From Chaetorhynchus papuensis (lineage: Eukaryota > Chordata > Aves > Passeriformes > Rhipiduridae): a stretch of 64,000 bases of DNA. Where the stretch lies: assembly GCA_013396525.1 (NCBI GenBank), contig VWYX01000209.1:747658-811657 (forward strand). Reading direction: 5' to 3'. The notes under the pieces were generated by a model. The model did no database searches. It worked only from the letters and a program-made list of their open reading frames with translations, and had not been told where the DNA came from. Each line of letters starts with the position of its first letter. Positions within the stretch are counted from its first letter, which is position 1. The translations under genes and the position numbers were made by a program. Below, in pieces: positions 14,601 to 29,600 of the stretch.

Positions 14601-17600
14601 TCAGGGAGGAATACAGGTCATTTAGAGACAAAGTAACACAGTAAGAAACCATTTTGTGATGAAAGACTGGAGCACTTGGTGATAGTTGATGCAGAAAAGA
14701 CCAGCAGGTGAATAATAACCTACTCATAGATCATTATCAGCACTGTAAGTGATCGTTTTCTATGCTCATTCAGTGATTAAGGAGCAAATAGATCAGAACA
14801 CTCTGGAGTAAAGTGGAACAAGGCTGGATATTGTGAAATTATTTAAGACAAGGAAGGAAATAAAAGAAGTATGTTACCAGGGAGATTTTGGTATCTCCTA
14901 CAGAGATAGAGAAATATTCATTAGGAATGAATTGGATAATTTCTTCCTTGTTTCTGCGGGCGTTTCAGCTAGAAAGTTCTTATCTCCTTCTGTTACTTTC
15001 GTTGGGGAGAAATGCAATTTCTATAGCATGTAAACTGCATTTCAGAGGATATAAGTCTTCTTAAATTAATCTTGAATTGAAATACAGACTCTTACTTTTC
15101 TTTTCCTTGATTCAGAAAAGCAGTAGTAATTCTCTGTATACTTTTCTCACTAATGTTTTCCTTTCTGTGATTACCTGATACAGATATAGATACCATGTTT
15201 GTCCCTCATGATTGTGAAGATGGTGTTTACTTTTTTGTAAGCTCCTTCACATTAAGCGAAGGCTGCTGCTGACAATTTTAATACGGTAAATCAACAGAGC
15301 ACAGGCTGTTATTCTGCAGGGCCAACTACAGTTCCTTTTCATTTGTCTTCTTTCTCATTTGTGGTTTCACGGTTGTTAATGTTTTCTTTGAGAAAAATAC
15401 ATTTAGCACAGAAAGTAATGAAGTTGAGACAGCAAGTTTATTGCATAATTTGTGACACAATATAGAAACTTGGCAGATAGTAGACAGCTTACTACTAGTT
15501 CTCAACTATGAGCTGTACAACTCAAAAAAGAACACAAAACATGTAGTAACTTTCTAAATGTTCCTCAAACAGAGTCTCTATTTTGTTATGAAGTTTTCCT
15601 GACTCTCTCTTTACAGTCAAAAATCTTTGTAAGGGGTCCCTAACTTTGTTGACTTTCCTTTTCATTTTTCTGATTTTATAGAGCTTTCACATGCCACATA
15701 GAAGAGAAATGAAGTCAGAAAGAAACCAAATTATTATGGATTTTTTTTCTCCTCATTTCTATACGGGCATAGTATTTGGCAGCATGCAGGTGTGACAAAA
15801 TACAGCTACTAAAAGAAAAGAAACAACAAAACCACACAGAAAACGTTCAATTTTAAAATCTAGCATGAAAAAAAATTTAAACATTGTTTATTATAGAAAC
15901 AACATTTCTGAAGCATATGTAAAATATTTTAAAATGAAGTCCAATTAGAATACTTTTGTATTGCAATATGAGGCTAATAAATATAATGTTGAACAACGAG
16001 GAGACATTTTTAAAATAAAAGAGGAAATCAGTTGTTGTAACTCTATAAGATAAACTGTTAAAAGATTTATCATTAATTTATAAAACATCTTGAACCATGT
16101 GTCACCAATTAAATCTGTATTGGTTTTAAAGAAGAAAAGCAGAGATGTTTTTTAAAAAGACATACCTTGTTTAAAATTATCACATATCACTTTCTCTTGC
16201 TGTTTTAAGAAAAACCTTGTATGATCAAATTTAACACTGTCAAAGCTCCAAGTAACAGAAGCAAGTACACCCAGATGTGTCAAATCTTTTAGTACAGGAA
16301 TGGCTGCTTCTTCCAAAAGGCAGTATGCCTGGCATTGGCTTTCTGGATAACACAATGAACAAAACATAATAATAAAGTTCGGTTTCACATACCACTACTG
16401 GACATGAATATTCATAAGACCTAGCAAAACATTAACAACTTCATCTTGTTCATGAAAGCTGCAGCATTAATGGAAAGAAAGTTGCTTGCCACAGAGCCTC
16501 CTGAGTGGTAGCAATCAGCTGATCCTCACAGCAGGCAACCACACTGTCTCATGCATTTTATAACGTGATCAAACTCCATGATGAGAAGTTAGGATTTTCT
16601 ACTCCCGTGACTCACACTAAGATTGTTCTACTACTCAGTTGTTCTGCAGCCTGCTTCTACATTGTAGTCATATTCAAAATGCTAATTTTTGTTTTGACTG
16701 CAGAAAAGCTTTAACTTTCAACCCCAGTTGCATTACAGGAGTCTTGCTTCAAAATTTATTAGGAAAAAAAAAATTAAAAAATAAGCTTACAGCTATGATT
16801 CCCATATCAGATGGGAACAGATGAAAAGACTGCTCTACTCTTTCACTGGTTCTTTGAAATAAAATCCCATTAAGCACATGGTTGGAGCAAATGCATTTTC
16901 ATGGAAAATCAAACTAATCTGTGCTAGGCCTACAACTTCCTAGGGTTGGGTATTCTTAATCTGAGGCTGTAAAATAGCTTGGATAAATATTTTATGGATT
17001 CTCGTCTACCATTTCTATAGCATAAGAAAAGTATTGTCAGTTATGTTTTTTGATACAATGCCTTGTACAACAGCCAGAGTTCAAGGGGTAAGGCCCAGTC
17101 ATGTATCAGACAAATCCATAGTTTATTTCTATTGTGTTAAAGACCTTTCTCATCAAAATGACTGCTGATCTCTTCCATCTCCAGTTCTCATTTACTCTGT
17201 CAGACAAAAATGTACAGAATAATAAATGGAAGGTACTGATTGGCACTAAGAGATTTCATGCCTGCTAATTTTGAACAGACATAACTCCAAGTCTGAGTTA
17301 CTCTTTTTACTTTGCATGTAATTGGCTTTAGTCTTAAGATGAACCTCCATAGCATGCTCTCATCTCTGTGCCAAAATAAATACCCATCTACTTGCAATAC
17401 TTTCAGTTACAAAGAGAAGAGACTAAGTCTAATCATTTCGATATTTGTCTGAGCAATACTATTTAATATGATATTATATTGCAAAATTATATATAATCAT
17501 AGACTCACCAAGATCACTGAGTTCAACTCTTAATCCAGCACCCCTTTGTTTACTAAACCATGTTCCCAAGTGCCACAGGCACAGGATTTTTTAAACTTCC

Positions 17601-20600
17601 AGGGATGGTGAGTCCACCACTACCCTGGGAAGTCAGTTCCAATGCTTGACCACTCTTCCACTGAAGAACTTTTTCCCCATATGCAATCTAAACCTGGTAA
17701 AGCAGTTACAAAAATCGTATACCTGATGCTTGAATATTGACAGTGATACTGTCTTCATTCTCTTGGGTCTTTTCCTCTGTTTTTACAGTCTCACAAACAG
17801 AAACATCCTCTTCTTGAACATGCATATGCTGCTCTTCAGGCTGTACCACTAAATAATTAAACCACAAGTGAATATTTAGCTAGAAATATCATAAAAACAG
17901 CTCAGTGAATAAGAAAACTATTCTATAAGTGACTCTATGTGCAAAAATATTTTCAAATTAAGTTGTTTCTGTGACACATTTTCTCTTCATGGATTCTTTA
18001 TTGATTTCATGGGCTCATACAGTATAAAAAACCACAAGACACAAAAACAATTTAGTCCCTGTCTGCCTTTACAGTCCAAGAAGTCAGGCATTATCAGATT
18101 AGTCTTCCTAAGGACAGAAATACAGGGCTGGGAAAATTGAGGAGATGGTACTACTGCTCTATAACATAGCTCCATAGGAAACCTCATATGCCTTTACATG
18201 GAGAAAAAACATGTATGAGAGAAAAGATGCTGCTGACCATAAGCAGCTCAAACTATGAAAAATACATCAGTGAGTGTGAGCAGAAAAGGTTAGACACTGT
18301 AAGCCATGCAGAAAGAACATACAAACTACAAATGGAAAAAAAAAAGAGAAAAAAATTGCATATTGAAAATAATTTTTCTCCTGTCTTCTAGCTATGTTTT
18401 GCAACTTGTTAATATTTTTAAGTGGCCTTCCCTTCTTCCTGATAAATAATGATGCAAGAGCTACAACCTCTGGCCACAAATCTTCTTCTATCCCTGTATT
18501 TCTGAATATTTTTTTCTGACAGGGGTTCTTATTGAATAGTTGTCTTCTAAATATTGTTGATTTTTCTTCTTAAGCATGTCAGTTCCCTCAGAAAACAAAC
18601 TAATCATACATAGACAGAAGGAAAAAAAAAACTGATTTTTTTTTCTAATTAACTTAGAAAACCTGTCTTATTTTGAAAAGCTATCTGGGGTTCAAAATTA
18701 GATCATTGAATTGTTGCTACTACTGCCCTCGTGTGTATTTTCTAAACCAAACATTACACACAATTATATCTTTAAAAATAAGTCAAACAAGAAAGAGGCC
18801 TACAAGCAAGGCTGGCCCTTCTAATTTTCAGTTAGGGTTAGAATGACTCTTAATAAAAACTCTTCATTATTGCAAAAGAATGCCATGATTTATATCATTT
18901 CTACATCGATATGACTTACCACAGACCCCCGTATTTTAATGGGTTCTCTGTATATCAGGCATAACTGATCTGCAACACTGGGGTCTACCTATGCACATAT
19001 CCTAACCTGCAATGAACCGACTTAAGCCTCCACAAGGCTATTTGTGAATGTGTCATAGCTTGTTTTTCAATATATCTAGATTCGTTGTTGGGCGATGCAG
19101 TTCTGGCCACAATTCACTAGATGGCAGCAAAAAACCCCAGGTACCTCCGTCTCTTACTCGCAAAATTTGGATTATTGCTTTCTGACGCCATGAAATGTTT
19201 TATTCATCTCCGACAGTGTCAGAAACAGATGAATTTTACCAAGATATATTTAATTCCACAAGATTACATAAGCTTGCAATTAAACAAATATCCCAAATCT
19301 ACAGGAATTATTGCTGAAGCTTTTATGTAACAATTTTTTTTTTTTTTTAAATGCTGGGACATTTAACTAAAACATAGATAAAAGTTATTGCCAAAATTCT
19401 GCCACACAAGTCCAAAAACATTTTCAATTTTTTTTAACATATAATTTTATCCTGAAAAGTGGATTTGGAGTTATGCCACTGTCATCTGCTACTTTATGTC
19501 ACAGATAGTTCTTTTTAGAAACAAGTAAGAAAATTCTTCTACTTCTTTTTTCTCTCTGCTGTTTTGCATTCCTTCAATGCTGAACACATAGCCTGATATT
19601 CTCTCTTAAGTAATGCCATCAAGAAAAACAGGCCTACCAACCAATTTTCTGTTTTCCGTAATACCTGTTCTGCTCCACTGTTTGATGGTTTGACGGGGTT
19701 TGCACCAAGGTAACTGGCTCAAATGAACAACTCTTGTTCATTGTCTAGGCTACAGAAGTGAGAGGACTGATATTTACTATTTGATAACTACAATGAATTT
19801 GAGCATTATTACTTGTCCAAAGCGGCCAGGAGATTGAATTCAGAATATATGGATGGAAGAGATCCCCTGAAGAAAGTACCACTTAGAGTTACTTTGTCAG
19901 AACAGGAATAAACTCAAATGTTAATTTTATGAAATACCTTTTCCAATACAAAAAAAACCCCATCCCAAAAAAAGAGCCTCTCCTTCTTCCCCCCTCCCCT
20001 GCCACATCCCATCCCAAGTAAACCAACCAACCAAAATTCTCTAATATATCTTATTGAAAATAACAAAAGGTAAGATACTTAGCTAAAAATTCAGCTACAT
20101 TTAAGACCATAAAAATGCTGCCAATTTACTTCAAATATTTTTTTTTTATCCATAAATCTATTAGGATGAAGCAGCGTCTATTGTAACCGGTAAAACAGAG
20201 AAGAATTAAATCCGGAAAAATGGCAGAATAGACTGGTTCACATACCTTTTTCAGGTCTATCTACATAATATTTTTCCTCTCTTTGGGTGACTGTATGTTT
20301 AGATCTTATCATAATAAAGTTGTTTAGATCAGAATCATCGTTGGCCCATTTAGAAGCAAGTGCAAGTGATGCAGGCTTTCCACTACAGGATGAGTTGTCT
20401 AGTTTAGAAGACACATCTTTACACATGTCTGATTCAGATGGTTTAGGGGTTTTCTTTTCTTGGTTTAAGAAACAAATTGCCTCTTCTGTCTTAATCTTTC
20501 TTATGTCTCCTCCAGTATGGTCTTCCACAGACGTATTTGTGCTGTGAATTTTGGCAGATGGTGCAGCACTCACAGCAAAGTACTGCCTTTGAGTCTGCAG

Positions 20601-23600
20601 TGGCAAGTCAGGATTAACTTTCTCTGACTGATGTCTTTCAGCAGAAAGCAGCTCTTGGTTTGTCACAGAATTCTTCTCTTCAAGCCACCCTGAAAAATAC
20701 AATTTAATTTCTTTGCTGCGACGTAGATATTTTTTCTTTTCTCTCTCCTCATTGGAGTCAAGGACTTTGGGTGGTTCATAGAGAAGGCATTTTCTAAAAT
20801 TTCTTCTTTCTGCCTTCTCAGATCACTAGAATCTCCTTTTAGAAAACTTGCACTGACTAGTCCTAAGTAAAAACGCACAATATTGAGACACAGAAGGCCA
20901 TGCTATTGTTTGAAGCTTTCACCACCTTCACAGTACTTATTGATGCTAGATTTCTAGGAAGTGGGATGCGACACACTTCATTAGGAAGAAAAATTAACTT
21001 CTTTTGTTGTTGTTTTTAGAGGGCAGAAAAGAAGAATGCAAACGGCTCCCTCTAAAGATACGCTTCACTAGAACTACAACTTTTTTGCATTGTGGCTGCA
21101 CAGCCATCTGAAACACAGTAGCTGAGCAATTAAAGAAATGTAAAAAGCAGTTAGTTGAAAATGTTCTTGCATGAGCAGCGTCTATTTGTTTCACAGTATG
21201 TCATGTTACTGCCAGTCATTGGAGTTCTACAACCACAACTGGTGCCTTGCAGTCTGGCCATAGTTATACAACAAAATCTGAATAACTTTTTGTATTTTTT
21301 GTTGAAGCTTGATTATAAGTACGCAAAATCACCCATGAGAAATTCTGAAGTTATGAGCTGTACAAATTTGAAATAGTCTATATTAAAAAAACCCTCTACA
21401 GCATCACAAAATAAGTAATTTTCACTGTAACATACTCCCCCCACTGACCTTGTGCAGGTAGGACAATGCAAATACTTGCTTTATTAAAATATTCCAAAGC
21501 AAAACAAGAGACTTACTTGTTAAAAAATTCTCCTGTATGAAACTATTTTATTAAAAAATAATATGACAGGTGGAGGCTACTCTTCATCTGCACAGTAATA
21601 GAAAAGATGACCTTGTGTAGTTAAACACTTCTGTTCCTACAATTTGTTCAAAGTTAGAGAAAGTGTACCTTAACAGCAGTAGTGCCATTCTTTCATTTTG
21701 CTGTAAAACATTTTGTTCTTAAGAAACATTTAATTTCCTTTGTTCTTGGACATACCGTAACTCCCTGTGTGATTCTCTGTTCAAGTACCTATATTTGCCT
21801 TTTTATCACTTTTTTAAAAAAAGGAGATACTTACTTTCTAACTGATAAGATGTAAATTGTGTGAATGTTTCTACTTCTGTAGGAAGCAGACTGTTTGCAT
21901 TACTGCCATCCATATTCAATTGTTCCAAAATTTCTACAGCTGCTGGATTTAAACCCATATGAAGCCACCAGCCCTCCTCTAGTGAGCTAAGCATTGGTGC
22001 TTCGACCTCAACTGGCAGGTTTTTCTGCAGTTCTGTCAGTGAATGACACTGATGCACAAGGTTAACAACTGGATGCTCTACAAAAGAACCAGAAATTAAC
22101 ATATAGTATCAATAATCTAGAAAGATGAAAACAGAATGTCCATTTAGAAATGAAAGTTCCCAAGTACTGGTGGTCTACTACATGTATCTATTATTCATAC
22201 TTCCATCTGTAACTTTGTGTCCATCAATAGATTTAAGAGCAAAACAGTTAACATTTTTAGAGCAAGTGTGCCTTTTCTGAGTTCTATGAGTAAGAGGAAT
22301 GGGGTTTAAATTTTTTTTCAGATCTAATAATGTGTAGCTGCATTACTAAAGTTACAAATTATCTTTTTAATTATCTGTGGGTTATTGTCATGGTTACAAA
22401 GACTTATCTTAATCCTTATCTGAAAAAAAAATTAACTGAAATAGTAATGAGCATACCATACATTATTTTCAACTATAATTCAAAGTACAAATGAATTCAA
22501 CAACAAAACAATTCCATATACACAACATAATCCTGAGACTTGTAAAATGAAGTCAAATAAAATGAAACTAAAGAATAGTGGTAATGCATATTCTGGCACT
22601 TTCATGAACAGCCTGCAGCTTGTTTTGGTTTTGTGTATTCTGTTTCTCTTCTATTCTTGTGAAGTTACAATATTATTTTCCATTAACAGTACTATTGTAT
22701 TGATTGATACAAATTTTTAAACATTATTTAAGGGAAAATAGCACACAGAAAGGAGTTCAACAGATTACCAAATTTCAGTTATTAGTTATTGTATATAATA
22801 GTAGTGAACACTATCATAAAAAAATAAAACTCTTAATTCAAATTACCTCCATAGAAGGATACACAGAATAACAGCTTCTATGTTGCCACACTATAACTTT
22901 TTATATGTATTAAATAATCACATGATCCAAACTTCAGAGGGTTACAGTAATTGCATAAACTTCAATGGCTCAAAATACGTGCTCTGTAATATAACATTAT
23001 CTTTTCTGCTATATTTCTCCATGTACATGGAACTCATAAACATCAATTAGAAATTGATCATCAATTAGAAATCCTTACCGACAAGCAAAAGAGAGCTCAT
23101 ATTATCCCGATACTTCTCCGATTGCCATACCAAAGATTCTAAGAATTCCCTAGAGGGCTCTGCAATCAAAATACTATGAAGAACATAAAAAAAGACTTGC
23201 AGGTATGAAGCTTAGCAGCATTATTTTTTGAATTTTGATTTATATAAAACTGTCTTTTAAAGATGCACTTTGTCGTTAAATTTTCAGTTTATTCTCTATT
23301 CATTTGTTCATTAAAATTTTTTTCCTACCCATACAGAGGACAAAAGGAAAGAGTGAGAAGAGGAGCCATCAAGGCTGGGCCATGAAGTAAAGCAGCACTG
23401 AATGAGAATTCTGTCTAGACTGTGGTTCCCACCCCAAAGAGATATTGAAATTCCTCCTGCATATGTTAGAAAGATAGCAAGGCAAAAAATGCTAGTCTCA
23501 AATAAGTTGAGAATGAAAAGATGAAGCAATCCTAATCCTATCTTGGCATGAAAAGGCCTGAAATCTATTGTTGGAAGATATTCCTAAAACAGACAATACT

Positions 23601-26600
23601 TTCTTAAAATATCTCTTCTGGATATTTTGCAGGTGATCCTTGTGCAATATATATATGCTTGCCATAGGTATAAAGATGCACATATGCCCATACGTATACT
23701 TGCCAAATACTTAAAGTATTGACTGTTGCCTACTGCAAAAAGGAGACTGGATTTTCAGGTTATTAAATCCCCCCATGGAAAGAGGTCTACAGAAGCAACT
23801 TCCTTTCTTTTTTCAGGCTCCTCTGGAAAACCACAGATATGGACCATGCATTCTGTCACTCCTTCACACGAAACACAATATATATGCACCTCAAAGAATA
23901 TAACTGCCAATTTATAAATACATTAAAGTTATTTTTTCAATAATTTTGAGGATTTATGATTTAGAGGATCCATGACAGAATTTGTCACTGCCAAGGTTTC
24001 ATTACCTGTTACCAGAGAGAGAAATACGTTCTTCTTGAAGTCCTCTGCACAGAAAATTAACCCACGATCTTTGTTGTCTGCATGGAGGAGTTAAAGGCAC
24101 TTCCATTTCATCTTTCAAATATGGAATATATTCAGCTGGAAATTGCATAAAACCCCAGCCAAAACAAAAATATAAAATCAGAATCACAAAGCTACTTGTG
24201 AATGAAATACACATGCTTATGAATTTTACACTCGTGAAGTTTTGGATTAAAATAGAAAAGATTTTCATGGGACAATTCACTAAGCTGTATACCCCAAATA
24301 CTTCCCATCTAATTTCCAGACAGTTTGGGGATAATAATGTGAAGATCACATTCCTTCAATGTAGTTCTGGGTACATACGCTTCACATATAAGATTATTTT
24401 TATAATTGAGTCATCAGGTACCATGGCTGAGGTTTTGATATTCATGCCTGTTGGCCTTCTTAGATAGTTCCTCCATAAATGAAGTTAATTAAGTGGGAGA
24501 GAGACTACAGACAATATTGTGGTGGCTTTAAGATTCTGTAAGAATGGCTATAAAAATGGCCTCAGGAACTTCAGAAACAGTCAGGATTTTAAAGAAAAAA
24601 TTACTCTTTCAAGCAGAATTCATATTCATTGAAATTTCTAGGGATGATCACTGAAATGAATTACAACCCAAGTTTGTTTTTTTAAAGCAGTATACAAACC
24701 TGGCATGGTTAAAAGTCCTCTGCAAGTAACTTTAAGCATTCTATTTTTTTTTCTTTTTTGCCAATCATATTAAATGTAGACATATTAATGATTATTCAAG
24801 TGTTATTAGGAATTTGCAACTTCATTGATTTTGGTGGTTTACATGATTGCCCTGGTATTCTTCTCTCTGGCATTCTACTAACCAGAAAGTAGAAATCACA
24901 AAAACCACAGTTGTTCCACTTTCTGTGAAAATTAAGGCATAAAATTTGTGAATAAATCAGTGCCTCCATAAGGAAAAGCAATTGTAATGAATTCCCTATT
25001 CATTCCACCAGGCAGTAAGTAGATGCAATCATCATACCCACATTGCTTGGCAAATTGGCACAAAGCAGGCTATGAATCAGTCACCTGCCCAGCTGCTCAC
25101 GGCTTCTCCTTGAAGGACCTAACAAGCCAATTGTTAGGCAGGAAGGGTAAGGGACAATGTTAGAAAGCCAGAGGACATAAACATATCAGAAAAACAGGAA
25201 AAAAAAGGTAAGAAAAAAAATGGGTACAAAAGAAAGCAACATACTTCCAATCAGTATAATTTCTTTCCCACTTACTTAGAACAAAAAAAAGCTCAGTGAC
25301 CTTATGCTGTGAACGTCAGCTCACAAACCGGTTTTTGTGAGGAGCAAAAATTTTAGGACTTTACTTTGAACAGGACAGGACCTGATCCCAGGACAGCAAA
25401 AATACCTGCCATATCTAAAAAGAACTATTGTTTCTCTTTGAGCAATACTATTCATATTCATTCTTGTCTAGTTATTTTTGCCTTTGGGACAGGAATTTTT
25501 TATCAGCTACATTAGTTAAACTCTGCCTAGACTCAGAGTAACATTCCCTTTCTCAAAACATTGCTGACTCAGAGAACTATCTTGTCTCTTGACACCTTTT
25601 TTAAACAAACCCAATGACTAGAGAAAGACTGCTTAGTCTTATGACTGCTTTTTCTCCGAGTTTAAGCAAACATATTTCACTCCCCATAACTCAAAAAGAG
25701 CAAAATTAATAAGAAGGAGAAGACAGTCAGGTCTTGACACCCAATATAGAAACGTCTGCTATCAAACTGCATCTTAGCCGTGCTTGCACAGGTCTGTAGG
25801 TCTCTATCCTACAGACCTGAGTCTATCCTAAAAAAAAAAAAAAGAGAGAGAGATGGAAGCTGATTGTGTCCCAGTAATATAATTCTGTCTGATTCAACAG
25901 CAGAGCTAAGGCAGCAACTGGTAAAAAAGATTAATGCAGACACTTTCTTTAAAAGACAATTCAAGATGGCTTGACTACTCATCTGCTGCAGAAGAATGGA
26001 CAATATCCTACAGAAGATCACAATTAATTTATTACAACTGCATACAGGAAAAGAGTCCCAAACTGATTAGATCTACTGCACTGAAGCCCCTCCTGCTTGT
26101 AAATATTAGAAGTAAACAGCAGAGATCTGATGAGACACAATTACAGTTTCTGATGCTAGACAACAACCTCCAGATGTAAAATAAGCATAACTTTTTCTTG
26201 GTAGAACTTGGTATGTTTGCATTAAGCTTTTATATCAGACACTTTGTACTGATATGATTGGTCCAACCAAAATTCCACTACAATCTGAAGCATGATACTA
26301 TTAGCTTTCAGGGGACAACTATCAGTTCAGTTTAAAACTTGTTGAAACTAAGACAATAAGAAGGGTCTTTGTGTTTGAGATGCGATTGAGAAAACTCAAC
26401 ACATCTTGAGTATTTTGGTAACTTCCAGATGGAAAACTATTAAGTGAACAAGCACTGATGGATAATACTGCTACTGTCCAATGCAATAATCAACAGACCT
26501 TTTCACAGACAGCATATGCATTAGGATGAAGTACATGTATAATCATGTATTGACACTCAGATCACATTCATTTGTAAATATTACTCTTTGTGCAGGTCCT

Positions 26601-29600
26601 TCTGCATCAAATTAAAGGTGAAAAATGCCACCAGCACAGCCATTCTTCTGCCTCTCTTAGCCAGCAAGAATTTAGCTGTGAATATAGTGGGGCTGGCGAA
26701 GACTATACATTATTTTGAAAGATTACACCTGGAACCCAAAAAAACCTTAACTAAGACTGGATGACTAAGTTAAGCAGTCAGACACCAAAGCTCCTCAGCA
26801 TTGGTAGATGGTGTAGACACCATGACTTGGGTTTTCAAGCTATTAAAGCTGGATACCCCTTTAATATTAAAGGTGGATACAAAGGATTTCCTGATCCCAG
26901 TGTAGGAGAAGTAAGGTTTCAATGCACGTCAGCAACTATTCAACACTTTGAGTTTACTTCTGTCAAAAACAGCTCTTGTGACTATGTGACTTAACTTCTC
27001 AGTCACATGTGACTACTGAACCATTTGCAAAACAGCATGTCTGCACAGAAGTTTTGAAGCTCTAGAAGTTACAAACACAACACTTCTACCTGAATTGTTC
27101 TCCACCACCCTCTTTTGAAAGCCTTTACATAATACTTTAACAAACTTTAAACTTTGCTCTTTGACTCCACAATTTTAAATCAATCTGCCTTAACTTTCAT
27201 CTGCCCCCTCTCAGTAGATGAATAGCTAGATTAAAAAGATCTAAAAAATCTAATCAAGTACCAAAGTTATAGACAACACATGCAGCCAAAAGCAACATGA
27301 AGGAATTGTAAAGTTGCTTGTGCTTAGACTATAAAGCTCTAGAAAGGAATATGGCAATTCTACCTCCTTATGGTGTGGGTACAAAATATTAGATGACAAG
27401 AAGCAAATCTTCGTATTTATATGGTACATGTTCTCCCATAAACAGAATATTGGAAAAACCACTTGAAGAATTCATTTTAAATATCACTCCTTGATTTACA
27501 CAGATTTTCCTACCTGACTCACAGAATTCCAACATACTTGTACTAATACTGGAGCAAACCTCTTGTGGAATGGCACAGTACTTGGAAATTTCTATTTCGT
27601 AGGTAATTCCTGATTTGAGATCTGAAAACACATTTTAAAAGGTGCCATAAATGAATCATTTAATAATTTTTCCTGTCAGAGCTTTCAATCTTTTTCTGAA
27701 CTTCCATGATACATTGTTATGAAAAATGAGTCATGCTTAGTAACCCCAAATGCTTTAGCTGATTAGAGCAGTGCTCAGTCTTGTCCCTTAAGTGAGAGAA
27801 AAAATCCCTCATGATATTGTGTAGTCACTATCTGAATTATTCCAAGCCCTTATGACTACAGCCATTTCCAGAACAATTAAGTGGCCTAAATATAGTTTAC
27901 TAGGAGTATGTGTATGTAGATTGTCTTGCTACTAAAAAAAGGACTAAAACAGAACCAAAAAAACCCAACAGGTTGATATTTATGTACAGAATCTTCAAAT
28001 CTCTGCAATCTCAGCTTGAAACATGGCACATACTAAATGTATCAGAGGAATGCACATGAAACTCCATTAGTCAAATATTCACTTTTAAAAGTTTTGTTTC
28101 TATCCTCAGTAAGAGACTGAATTACTTCAAACTGCTGCCCTATCAGACACAGAACACAGTACACACCCTCCATCTTCAGAAACATTAATCTTCCTTCTTT
28201 GAGCTGCTTCCTGTCCACCAAAAAGGTGGAAAATGATTTGACTTAAAAAAACCCCCCAACCCTCAGGAAATGCCTTTTTCTTTTAATTAAACAAAATACG
28301 GTCATACAAATCAACCCATTAGCCAATAACTGTCATTAAAGTTATATTTATCAGTAGCGTAAGAACATTTAGTAATTTTTCTAAAACTCCTATAAGAAAC
28401 TACTAGCGTTATTGAGAATAATCCTGTTATCTGTGCAAATATTTAACCATTTCCCCCCCAGAAATCTGCTTTTGTGCTTGCAATTACAATGCAACAAAAG
28501 CATTTTTTATGGTGTGACTGGTCTGCATTTTAGGGATGTCTCTGAAAGAAAACTTTAAAACAGATTAGAGAACACAAGACCAAATGATTATAATTATGGT
28601 TGATTATGTATCACAAATCATGGCTCATATTACAATTGTGTTCAAGACTACAACACAATCCTGGACTAAACCAAATGGCAGGTAGTTTACTACCCCTTGA
28701 GAAGACATTTCTAGTACCAGAAATTTGGGTATAGCACAGTTCCTAGTTCATCCACAGAAATTCTCATCTGATAAGCTGTGATGTAATTTGAAGGTGAGCT
28801 CAATATAAAAGAGCTTGATTATGTTAAATGCATTCAAATGAAAGGAAAATCAGGTCAAGTACTTAAGAAAACGAACCCTCACCTTCTCCAACCACTTGTT
28901 TGCTAAGGTCTTCATTATCTACAGTGACTGGAGCTAAATTTAATACCTCCTTTAGTTCCAAGTATGATGGACTCTTAACACAAACAGATCTGCCATTGTT
29001 GGGTTTGCTGAATTCTAACTCAACAGGCAACAGGAAATACTGAAAAAACATTAATCACAACAGAATGGCCAGTAAATTTCCTTTGAAGCTATTGTACAGT
29101 CAAAGCTCCTTGAGAATCCTGAAATAAATTAATTCTAAAACAATTTAAGAGCTCTTATAAATTGTTGACAATTACACAGCACACACAAAGCTTTGCTTAA
29201 TACAGGGTAAAATACAGCGTTACAGAACTTCAGATTGAGTCAGTGGAGTGTAAAAAGGGTATCTTAACTTACAGTTCCAAATCAAGTAAAATCCTCATTT
29301 ATTTTACTGAAAGTTTGTTTTTTAGAATTTTGAAAAATGGAGCAAAAAGTAGATTTGACTTCTTTAAAAAGAAAAGCCAAGCTGGCCCCCCACATCCCAG
29401 AATATGTCTTGGAGCTTTCCCTTTCCCATGCTCCTGTCATGATTAATTTTTGTTCTTAGTGTAACAAGTATCTACATAAAACTGCAAAACATCAGGTACC
29501 AGGAAAACAGCTAGTCAGAGTGGAGATTCCTAAAAACAGCATCCAAGAATTAAAAAACTACAAATAACACCAAGTGTTTTCTAATCTTGGAAACATGAAA

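Noticed and set aside
20287..20547. Plus-strand open frame of 86 codons
   Set aside because: Antisense shadow of SHOC1 exon 12.
25832..25846. A-rich then GA-rich run considered as a retroposon tail
   Set aside because: No retroposed body or flanking duplication; treated as a simple repeat.
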